Source: Parelaphostrongylus tenuis (taxonomy: Eukaryota; Nematoda; Chromadorea; Rhabditida; Metastrongylidae). From it: a DNA stretch of 64,000 nucleotides. Both the position numbers and the translations under genes were made by a program. The notes beneath the pieces are model-generated. The model ran no database searches and had not been told where the DNA came from. It worked only from the letters and a program-made list of their open reading frames with translations. Below, piece after piece: positions 47,901 to 59,900 of the stretch. Numbering within the stretch: position 1 is the first letter of the stretch; each line of letters opens with the position of its first letter. The DNA lies in NCBI GenBank assembly GCA_019055375.1, contig JAHQIW010000802.1, forward strand, positions 1 through 64,000, given 5' to 3'.

Positions 47901-50900
47901 CTGATTGTTTACACGTCGATAGCCAACTGCACATGACTAAAAAAATATGAGTTTTCTCTGATATACTCACCCCTTAAGACTACAAAAGCGTAAAACGTCT
48001 GGCGTTGAGCAACTGTATTCGCCGCCATTAAGGACCACAGAGGTCGTCAGATGCATCTTCGGCTTATACTTCCGTAAGTCTAGCAATATATCACAACGGC
48101 GTTCGAACCAGATTAGGACCAACTTGTAGAGCCAAAAAGTCAGAAGCTTGATTTGTCTAGGCGCGGGACTGATCACCGGACTCGGGTGTGATAGAACGCA
48201 TAACCGCGCTGCAGGGACTATCTAGAGCTTAACAACAACTATATCCTACTTGTGGTTCAAACGAATTTCACTGGCATTAAGAGTCAAGAACTCAAGCAGG
48301 TAAGAATCAATTTTTATTGGAAAAACGAAATTTGAAACATGAGAAATTTCTTGTGTTTTTTAAAGGTCTACGACAAAGTTTTGATATATTCTCAAAGACT
48401 TTCTAATCGACTATTTTGGGAACTCCTTCAAAAAATTTTACAAAGTCGAATAGAATGTTTTGAACCTCCTAGACGTCTGATCAGACGTCTCTAGTGATAT
48501 ACGTACATTTCGACGCTCTCGCACGCCTCATCAGTATTGCATGCCCTGGGCTCACTACTACTAATATGCGAAAAACCGGGAACCGAAAATGTATGACTCT
48601 AAACCAAATGGAAGGGTCACTTAATAATGTGGTCTAGAATGATTCACTGTGATGGCTTACGCCTGTTACGAAGCATAAAAAATTATCCTGTCATACCAGT
48701 GCTCTGAAAAGCTTAAAACATTCTATGGGACTTCTCAAAAGGTCTGAGCCACACGCCAACCAAGACCCTACAAAGTGGAGAAGGGGAGACCTACATTATA
48801 ATACCAGTCAAAGTGAAATGTAGGGCGTGTGGTTCTTACAGGGCAGACGAAACCGCTGAAGCGCATGTGAGCCAGTGACATAGCAAAACTTCGAGAAAGC
48901 TGAAAACAGTTTTTGTGAATGCTTTAAAGTCTCGCAACGAGGTTTTCACATGATAGGGGAAAAAGGGAAAAAGAACTATAATGAGGTTTTGAGTAGTATA
49001 AAGTATAATAAAGGATGACATGCTTAGTTCTGGTCAATCCCTAAAGGAAGCGCTATGCATTTATCATAGGTGACCAAGAAGCTGTTAAATGGACCTTTAC
49101 GTAAAAGGCACGTCTTAATTGTTTGTTTTTCGAGGCCTTCTTTAATGCTTTTGTTGTAAACCATAATCGCGCAAAATAAACCATAAGTCAACCAGAGAGA
49201 AATATTCCCACTGATACTGCACAAACGCTAATGGCTCACAGTTCGTGTTTACGTGAAAACGGTGACTTGACTCGGTACATATTGACGGTGGTAAACGTTG
49301 AACTCACCTCACAACTGTTTCCGGCAAAGTTCTCCGGACATTCGCAAACTTCAACTCCTCTCATACGAGTATCAGGAATGACGGGATGCAGTACATCCTC
49401 GTCACCATTTTCAAGTGGTCGGCCCTCAGGGGGTGGTACTGCTGTATCCAGTGTGAGACCGAATATACTGCAAATTATATAGCAATGAACGTTACGATGA
49501 ACTAAGTATGGATAAAGGTGATTTTCACTCTCAACTATTTATGCAAAATCAATTTTATTTCTCGTTTATGCGGACACTCCCTAGATTATTAGAAAAACTA
49601 TTTCCAATTTAATCACTCAAGGGGGTAGTCAGCAACAAACGCCCTATGGAACGCAGCAACCAAGATATCTCCGCGATTGCACGAAATCATGCTCAATCGG
49701 CTACGACGAAGAAGAAGACGAAAAACGAAATGCTAGACGGTGTGGGATCTGCGCAGTGAAAAAAAAACTGTAGAACGGGTCAAATAAAGAAGAGAATAAC
49801 AAGAATCAGTTCACTCACTTTACTTCTTTTCGCTTTAGAAAGTGAAGTAAGTGAATTGAACCCCATTGTTCTGCTCCAAGCAATTGAACATCTTGAATAA
49901 AAGATCTCATCTGATCTACTGCACCTTAGCATCAGAATAACGATGCCTTTTCTTGACTTTGTCAAATCATTATTAAGCCTTTATCTCCTCGACGAAACAC
50001 AACGATTTTTGGTTATTGTAAGTGTCTCGTTGTCGGCTTTAGTAGCCGAACCTGCTCTGTAGTTGGTTCTGTTGATACATTGCACGGACGAGGAATTTCT
50101 CGACTCCAGCCAAAGCTCTCATGATGTCGGTTTTCTCGGCAGGAGTTCTTGTCATAGAGTTGTACCAGCCGGGACCTTCTCTAGAAAAAGACTTTTTGAA
50201 AAACCAGATTCAATCTTGATTTTATTTCAAATACCACTGAAATTTTTTTGCCATATGAATACTATCTAACGATCACGTGAGCACATAACGTAATACCTGA
50301 TTGGAATCTGCACCGTCATGTTCTCTCGTGGGAAGAAGTCCATTCTGGTGTAATACTCAACTTTGATTCCGTTCCCCTAGAGAACAAATTTAAACAGTCA
50401 AATGTACCGATTGTTTTCCTGTTATAATAGAGACTTCATTTTTGTAATGCACTGAAGCAGCTCATATCAATTTAAACAAAGGATGGCTTGAATGTTTGAA
50501 GAAATAGCGTTTCACAGTTGGCTCACAATCCCTGTCTTAGGTAAGAGATTTGTGTCTATGAATATGCACAGTTTCCACGACAATAACTATCGCAATAATA
50601 CTAATAATATCAACAACAATAATAATGGTAGGCTTTACAGTTTGAAAAGGAGTTTAAAGCAATACAGAAACAAAGGCAAAAAGCAATACTTTCTTCTCAA
50701 ACTGAAAACTGAGTTGCTTAGAAAATTAGATTGACAAGAAAAAAATTTCGATATTGTCCTGTTACCATAGTTGAAGACGGTCCATTTGAACCAAAAAAAT
50801 TATTGGTCAATTTAAATTTTGGATTCGATTCACTTCTGATGTGGCTAAGCCTGCATGGAATTTAGCGCGACCAGTTTTCTTCAGTTCCCATTTATCTGAG

Positions 50901-53900
50901 AACGATAGCACTCACCTCAATGACCAGATCAGCTACTGGCACATTGTTACCCTGGTCTAACGGTACATAGTAGACGTAGAAATGAAGGTTACCGCCATAA
51001 CTGTTCAACTAAAACAAAGGTTCATAAGAAATGCGGCTTATATGAACAATTACTGCTTATAATGCGCGGAATATGATCGGCCGATCGGTCCGACATCACT
51101 TATGTGACTGAATTATTTATCCCACAAAAAGCGACTAAAATTTAACTAAAGCACTTCATATGTACTTAATTTCAAGCTCCAAACCAGTGTACTGATTCAA
51201 CAAGGCTCAAAATATAGGCTTTGTATTTCAAGCTAAATTATCCGACTATACGCCAATGATTAAATTAATAATTAGAATAAACAAACGGAAACAAGGAAGA
51301 CTTTTAGATGGTTTAACACGTGATGACAAATTATAAGCTATTCAATTCAGTAAAAATGAAGCATGAAACATTTGAGAAAGCTGTAGAGTAAACTACAAAG
51401 TAGGATGTACTTCACACAGATTTCAAATTTATTCAAAGTGATAATTCTATACCGTTTAAATTTCCAAAATTACATTTGATAATTGCTTTCAAGCCAAAAT
51501 GTCATGTGGTCTATTATAGGCAACTTATTGAGTCCAATACACGTGTTTCGGCCTGACAGCCTCGTCAGTTGGGCAGTACCCTTGCCTTAGCCAGTCCTCT
51601 CAAGGGTCCCTATCCCCTACATAGAGTAGGCGACGACGCACAATTTACAATTTTTCAAGTGAAATAAATGACTAGATCAGCAGTGTTTTACACTCGATTG
51701 CTCTTGACTGGTATTTACGAAAAATATTATACCGCTCGTTTTATGTTGGCTCAAAAATAATTATCAGATATATCGAAATTTTGAACTGACCTAAGGAAAT
51801 ACTCGAAACAAACAACATATTTTACAAATACCAATCAAGAGCAATCGAGTGTACAACGCTGCCAATCTGGTGATTTATGTCACATAACGGCACGTTTGAA
51901 TCATACGTTGTCGACTACTATATGTAGGGGGTAGGGAAAGCGCCTAAAGGATTGGCTAAGACGAAGGGTACTGCCCAACTGATGAGACTGCCAAGGCCCA
52001 AGCACGTGTATTGGGCTCTACAATTTGCCATTAAAGACCACATGACATGTGGCTCAAAAATTATCATCACATATAGTGATGATTCCATTTTTTTCTCAAG
52101 TTTAAGGTGATAACTTTATAATTTGTACTGTCGACCTCACGACATCAGGTCAACTCCGTGCCACATAAGGACAAAAATTCGATAACACAATCATTTCCAT
52201 TTATTAAAGGCATCTATCTCCTACGGTTTCAAGCTCTATAGTTACTTATGAACATTCTTATGCGCAGCAAATAACAATTTTGCTATTTTTTGTATCAAAT
52301 TTGTGCCAATTCGCAAAGTTTTCAAAATCATGCATGCTATTGTGGCTCAAAGAATTCGATTGTAAATCGTACCATGTTGCCAGTGAATGTGTCCGGCGCT
52401 TTCCAGTAGAATAACGACTGATCTTTGTTCTGATTTGCATTGAACATTAACACTTCACGATTCTCAATCTCTGGACGTACATTACGTTCGCCGCTAAGAT
52501 CGGTGAGATTCCAACCGACATTGTTTGAAATCTGTAGAATAATTCATGTTGAAAAAATTGTAAAAGTGGCTAAGAAACTTATTTCTCAGTCCACTGTGTA
52601 AAGAGGATATTGAACGTTGTGGAACACGAGCTTTACTTCGAATTAACACTATAAAACGAATATTCCTACTAAATAAAAATGAAAAACAACGTCCTCTCCT
52701 AGAAATTAAGTCAAAGTGGGTTTTTTAATCCTTTCCTAACCTTAATTTCATGTTGAATAGTGAGAAAATTTCAAAATACTGCCTATAATCACGTACCGCT
52801 GCAGTCACCCACGGTATTTCTTTGCATTTGTCAGTCATTCCAAAGCAGAAACACGCCTGACATCCCAGTGGATTGTTAGCATTCAAATGGATTGTTCCAG
52901 GACGACAACGATCGCAGTACAAACCCTCGACATTTATTTTGCATTGACAGCTAAAAATGATTTCCACCTCGAAAAGGCTGAATTCACCATTACGATCAAC
53001 GAGTTAGAAATCACTGTTCAAATAGAATACACTTTTATCTTCCTATTGCAGAGACCACAATTTTATGCCTAATTATCGCATTTCAGCTATCTCTAGCCCC
53101 TAAAATAAGGTTTAGTAAAGTATTTCTTTGTAAGTTATCAAAAATGAGAAGATCGTCAAAGAAGACTCGTAAGACTAGTATACTTCCAACTCAAATCATT
53201 TGGTGAAGGGATTGATGGCTCAACTATGCCCTAAACTCTCATGGTCACAATTGTGTAAGGACACAAAAAAGCTACGCAGATGGGGAGAAATGCCCTAGGC
53301 AGAAATTGTAAATCTATTCGAGTTCCTCAAGCGAGTTCACCAAGCCGATTAGCACAGGTGTAGTAGAACAAAGTGATGTGTATCACAGATTTTCAGTTCT
53401 AATACAGCCATTTACTATGATTTGAAGAAAAAAGCAATTTTCGGTCAAAAACATGACAAAAGGTATATTCCAATTTTGTCCACTCTAGGTACTCGAGGAA
53501 AAAAATCCACAATACCTTTCCTTCGAGTGCTTTATTAAGACCACGCTCAAATTTCAATAGATCCTTTCATTATTATTTGAGTGTTAGGTGAATGTTCCAC
53601 CTAATATAGAGTGTAAAGCGTAGGTCGTCGATAACTATATATAAGGAGTGTGACGCTCCCGAGAGAACTGACTATGAAAAGATCGGCAGACGACGGGTTC
53701 TGCCCGGCTGATGAGTCTGTAAGGACGAAACACGTTTCTCGGGCTGTACAAGAGCCCTTACCAGACCACATGACATGTTGGCTCAAATAATAATGAAATC
53801 CACAATATTGTTAGATAGTATATAAAGCTACCTCAGCATTCTTCACACAGAGTCCACCTCTATCCGGGAATTATCCACTGAGACTCACTTTTCTTCTTCG

Positions 53901-56900
53901 CAAGTGTCGAAATTCACCGATCCAGCCTGGTTACATGGACATGGCTCACACTTTGGATAGTTACGGTAGCCAGGAGCACAGCGTTCACAACGTCGTCCAC
54001 CGAAACCTGGCTTGCAGACACAGTCACCCGGATGCTGAAAAAAATCTTTTCCCGTCGTTTCGTGAGAATAAACACTAATCAGTGCCAATGATTTCTGACC
54101 ACCGTGAAAAACGGTAGAAAAGTCTTTTAGATTGTTCAGACTACAAATTTATGTGATCCATATGCTCAAAAAAAGCCACACACACAATCTAATTGCGACT
54201 TAATAAAAATCTGTTCATGTAAGCGTTTCACTAGGTTTGTTCTTCATTGTTCGGTAAAATTAATCAATTCACAACGTTTTTAAGGATTTATTTTGGTCAC
54301 TTGTGCAAAAATTTTGCACCAGCGATATTGAAGTGTTCTTCACCAGTCCGCCGTGAGATAAAGACATGGTGAACAATTATTACATTCACTATGTTTGACT
54401 GACAACACGCAAATAAAAACAAGAAGTCTGCTTTATTTTGTAAAGCGCTTCAGTGTAAACCAAAACTATTTTGTATTAGGAATTGAGTAATGTGACTTAG
54501 GTCACCGTGATCAATGCACACCTGTCCTGACAGAGCACTTTGATCGTCTCTTATGCAGACATCACTGACAGAACCAGTCAAATCGCAATCACAAGTACGA
54601 CATGCGTCCTCCCTGGAAAGTGGTAGCTCAAAGCTTTGTGATGCATACGATTTTGAGGTGGAAAAAGCGAAGAAGTGTCTATACCAGACCTGTAATGCGA
54701 CAGACCGCTCGGTCTATAGAAACCGTCCTTACAACGTTCACAGTTAAACCCTTCAGTGTTGTGCTGAAATTGAAGAATAAAATCTGGATTTTATTCATGC
54801 GTATGTAATGCAATGTGTGAAATGTAACAGCAATGTCCATTACTTTAAATAAAATTAGTTCATATATCACTGAACATCACTTCTCCACATTTTCTAGCGT
54901 TGTATTTATTATCGTTGCAGTAAGAACAAGGACAATATTTTGTGCATTCTATGAGGTTCTCATGTTGTTCTGCAATGTAAAACCCTGTTTATTCAAAGCT
55001 ATACTGCTGTGACGTGCCCACCTTACAGTCTACACATCGCCCTCCACCCTCATACACGCCTTCAGGAGTTATTGACCATTTATTTCTGTCCAGTTCTTCG
55101 TCGTAGACACATGAATCCGCATGATTGAAACATTGACACTCTAAACTGCAATCGATATCAGTTCAAATCAAAGGAAATGCTTTAAGAATCATCGAATGGT
55201 AATCATTTTCCCATATTACCTAGGGTATTCAGCGCTCATAATTTTTACTACTAACAAAGTTTAACCTCACCTTACTTTGTACCTGTCACTATCTTCACCT
55301 TTTCGCTTTATCTCATCAAATCGACTTGAATATTAGTTACACATTTCATCCAAATAACCTTTATTAGTCATTAACACATGCTACGTTAAAGCTCGTGGCT
55401 TCGCACCAGTTCAGTAACATGTTATGGACACTGCCATCCTACGTTAGTTAGATTTAATCTCTGCCTTCTGACCGATGCTCTTGTATGTGTGTGTTTGGTG
55501 TGTTTGTAGTAATCCTGAGCTATGTTTGAATTACAGTGTGGTCCGCCATTATCAGATATATGCAATTCTTCACTGATTAGTGAATTCGTACTAGAAACCA
55601 AGGCAAGGTAGCGCAACGATTAGTGATGCTGTTCATCAGGAAGCAATGCGATAAGCAAAGCGCTGGCTCGATCCCCTACTCCCTTGAAATCATTGAACTG
55701 AGTGCTCAGAAACGCCTTAGCTCAGTGTCCTTCAAGATTGTAAGGAGAAACGTCTTGATCAGCAATCCACGAAATTCGTAAGTTAGACGTAATTTCCAAA
55801 CAGGAATCAAATCAACGCGCAAACTATTTGAAAACCTTCGAGAAAGATGACTGCGAGAAATCGAATCAAATGCAAGAAGTGTTGGGATCCACACAGAAGA
55901 TTATGACGACGGTCGTGGGTATAGGTAAATATCAACAGCCAGTACCTGCATCCGTACATGTTTCACACTTCACTAAATACCATTACTCCCATCAAATCTT
56001 TTGAAGACTAGGGTAAAAAATTAAATTATCATTGGTAGTGTTCACCAACACACTCTGGTATTCATTCTTACACTGTGTTGTCTCTACCTGCAACCATTCT
56101 AATGTCTCGACGTGCCATCAATGTTGTATTATTGATATAAACATATAAGATTTAACTTCCTAAGTTTGAGACCTGGCGCTAAGGTGACAATGAAAAACCG
56201 AGTTATAGGAAGTACTGCAAAAACAAGCAGTCGATACAAAATTATATTCATTTGCATCCAGTCGAAATCATATGTGAGTATGAATATAAGAAGACACCAA
56301 ACACAGGTTAGGATATGCTCCAAAACTGAGTTACCCATTCACGTTAACCCGATTTTTCTGGTGCACAACTCATGACAAAGTTTCTACCAATCGGTTCTTT
56401 ACTTATGACAAACTCACGCTGACAAGCATTTGGGTGAGAATTGATGCCTGGCTTCCATGGAAGTTGGTTGAAAAGTGAACAACATCTGTTACAGGATTCA
56501 CCACAAGTGTTGTGACGACATTCACATTTGAATTGCTAAAAAACACACACACTAATCGATATGTGCAACTATGGCACCAATTCAAATCATGGAGAACAAT
56601 CAGTATTCAGCTGGAGTGCAATTGTAATACACCAGTATTTAGGGAAAAGATGCATTACAGAAGATTTCTCACGATAAGAATAGGAAGCGTGAGTGTTGTG
56701 TGGTTCGAGGCTCACCCTAGCCCACTAAGTTTTCCTTCTCTTTGGCGACAGCAAATTAGTACCAGATTTGTCTCGGAGAGAAGCCTGACTTCAAATATAA
56801 CATGCATCGTGTGGCTAATATGCATTCATTCATCTCAACGATGCTGAATGGAGATGAATGCATACAGATTGCCGAGTGACTGATGAATGCCGAATATCTT

Positions 56901-59900
56901 GTCTTCCATTTATTAAGAAAAGTCGAGATAGGTTTGTGACAGTCTTTTTTATAATACAAAAACGTCTTGATCAAAAAGTTTAAATTTGTTTTGACTCTGA
57001 AAAGTACACTCTGAAACTAAGTTTAAGAGTCGGAAGTTTCGACAGTAAGAAAAAAGTTTTGCCTGAAGAACTTAATGTAGTCATTCTTGCCTTCGGTTTT
57101 CTCAATATCTATCCAAATACTGATCAAATTAATGCAAAACATTTTTTATGTCAGTAAATGTCATTCAGACGCTTTGATACTCGCATTTGACCATTCACTT
57201 TCTTAGCAGATTTACTGAGACGGAAATTGTGGACTGATGTGTCCTGCTAGTAGCAACTGGCCTAAGCCATTAGCTGGGAAGAAAAGCGCGCTCGGAGGGC
57301 TGGAATCAAACACGTAGTTTTTGCCTGTAGGAACTGTTTCCCATAGCAGGATTGACATCTAATAAAAAAGGAACTTTGAAAGTAATGAGTTGAAGAAGTC
57401 GTTATTAAGAACGCCTCGATAATGCTAGAATCGTCTCGCTGCCACATGTCGAAGTTCTTGAATGACAATTTACCGTGACTCACCCCCGTTACCGGATCAC
57501 TTGGACAGCTTTCAGCATGACCATAGCATATGCACTGCCCACCAATAGAAATGTCGGAAATAGAATAGAAATATCTAAACATGCCAACCAGATATCGAAC
57601 ATCGATAAAACCAACAAAGAGAATGGCTTAAAAACATCTGCTATCAACTATTCACCTCATTGTTACCGATTTGTCAATTCGATGTGTTTGTTGGTTGATA
57701 ATCATTAGGTCAGCGTTTAAGGTACGTGGTGAGATGAGACGCAGCCGAACAAATCGAGCACGTGTGAATTTCTGGAAAATTTTTGCATCAGAAACGATTG
57801 GTACCGACGGCGATGATGATGCCACACACCTGTAGTTCTAGCGATGGTTTTTCGACACCTGGCCGACCGTTCACGAGTGAGGTGTGAATCTCACCTCCTT
57901 CTAATGGAGTGATCTTTGAATATTCACTTGTACAGTGGACCTCAAAGAGATATATACAGCGTTTTAGTACAAACTGAAATTCGAAAAAAAACACTTCGAA
58001 ATTGTAGAAGGCTTATCGAATTGTTACTAAAACTAGATATTGGTCGTCAAAAAACTCGCCATTGTAATTTTCCGCGAATCAAAATTCCCTATTCACGCAA
58101 AAAAGACTTTTATAGGGGTGGCATGATAGTTTCATGAAATTTATATTGGTTTGGCATGGCTGTTTCTTCTGGAGGTTCCAGAAACCGCTTTCAAAACGTT
58201 AACAGCTATTCCTTTAGAAAAAACACTGCCTGTCGTTGATCAAAACAAGGTTAACCACACTGCCTTTTGTCAAATGGGCAACGGGACTTAGAATCAAATT
58301 ATTTTAGCTGACGTTTTAAGTTGAAATTTTGAACGTCTTCTTGATTTTGGTGAGTGACATCGATCAGTGGATGAATCTTTGTAGTTGAAAAGTAGCCTAG
58401 ATCACCCATAGCACGTGCAGAAACTCAAGCAGTATAAGAACCCCATAGAAATCAAATGTTTCGTTCCCACGTGCCACGATTGAAATCGGTAGGTTTTGCT
58501 ATGAGATTTGAGAATTACGAGAGAGTACCTCGTCGTCACGTTCGAATCGTGGCACGCCTGTGGTGGCCGGCACACCAAACTGACGCATACATTCCGCGTC
58601 TGAAGTGGCATAGTACTGCCATGGCTCGTAGTTCACACCATCCAGTGACTTCTCCAATACCCATGTCCCTGGGCGAGGAGTGTTACCCATCTTAACGACC
58701 ACATACGCCACTTGATATTCCTAAATTATACACTTAATGAGAATAATGACTAAATTCTGGAGAAAAAACACACATTCAATCGACTTGACGTATAAGGAAA
58801 ACGCTAACACTAACGAAGACGTCTAAGATAGAACGCATTACCATCTGCAACCATAGATTAAGTCTCACTGCACATACTCCTCGTACCGGAACATCGGCAC
58901 AATTACTTTTATTTGACTTCGTTCGAGGCAAGTGTTTTCTATGAGATAGTCACTGTGCAGTTGTGCGGCTCATTTTATATTCGCATTGGAAAAGGTAAAT
59001 CTATTAGATAGCGATTCTTTGGGGATTCTCTCAAAGCTGACTCCGAAACTATGGAAAACCTGACATCTTTGACATATTTTACTCACTCCAGTCCTGAGCA
59101 TAGTACTCTCCCATACTGACAGTGCTTTTCTATAGGCAGAGAGCATCAGCATGCTCGCATATATGACGCAATCAAAACCAAACACTATAGTGGGTCAGTC
59201 AATAAGCCATGATGACGAAAAATAAAGACAAAGTGCTCAAGACTCAAGGGTTCAAAAAGCAGAAAAGTAACAGAACTTCTAGGAACAGGATTCGGGTATA
59301 ATAAAGAGACACAAAGAGTGTAGAGCTTCTTTGAATTATTTAGTTGCTGTAAAGCATTAATTTTAGTGATAAAATAACAAAAAAGTGGTGGAATTGAATG
59401 TAATTCTCAGATTCCCTCATTCAAGCTTTCTGTCGCTTTTGAAGCACATTAAAGATAAGTCGCCTCACAGATCATAATGTCAGTTTCAAAGTACAAAGAA
59501 TTCTATTTGGTGTAAAAGAAAAAAAAAAGACCTGAACTAATCCTAATTTATATACGTAAATAAATGCCTTGGAACTAGTAAGAACGAAAAAAATTGTTGT
59601 AAGCGAAGATGAATTTGATGACATTTGTCAGAGATGTTACCTGGCGAAGATCGATGGTAATGTTGACTTTTTCATATTGTAAGCCATTAGCCAATGATGG
59701 TGACTGCCACCATCTGAAATGATATTCGGTCTTCAAAAACAATTAAGAGAAAGGGTAATTCCTGCAAATGCTAGCGAAAGATTCGAGATTTTCTCTATGA
59801 CAGCTTTCTGCCTGTACCTCCTGGAGAAGCAAAACAAATGTAAACGGCTAAGTTACCTCTTAGTTCCATCGATGGCAAACTCGATTGGATGCCGACGCTC

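Larger units (their letters stand above)
48440..48925. mobile_element. F3 element with diverged arms
   Basis: The left arm starts near GAATAGAATGTTTTGAACC and contains a hammerhead on the minus strand; the right arm (48827 on) contains a decayed one on the plus strand and ends near AAAGCTGAAAACAGTTTTT. A perfect AGACGTCTGATCAGACGTCT palindrome lies in the left arm. Intron 19. Confidence 0.6.
51477..52074. mobile_element. F2 element, about 600 bp, with ribozyme-bearing inverted arms
   Basis: Left GCCAAAATGTCATGTGGTCT is the inverse of right AGACCACATGACATGTGGC. Arm similarity extends through AGTCCAATACACGTG / CACGTGTATTGGGCT and GGGCAGTACCCTTG / AAGGGTACTGCCC. Ribozyme cores lie in both arms, minus on the left and plus on the right. 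No protein is encoded. Intron 15. Confidence 0.8.

Noticed and set aside
53850..53877. 28-nt possible microexon (GGLCVKNAE) after exon 13
   Set aside because: It would leave an intron of about 29 nt and put exon 14 out of frame; direct joining of exons 13 and 14 gives a normal LE module (CEEENCQCK).
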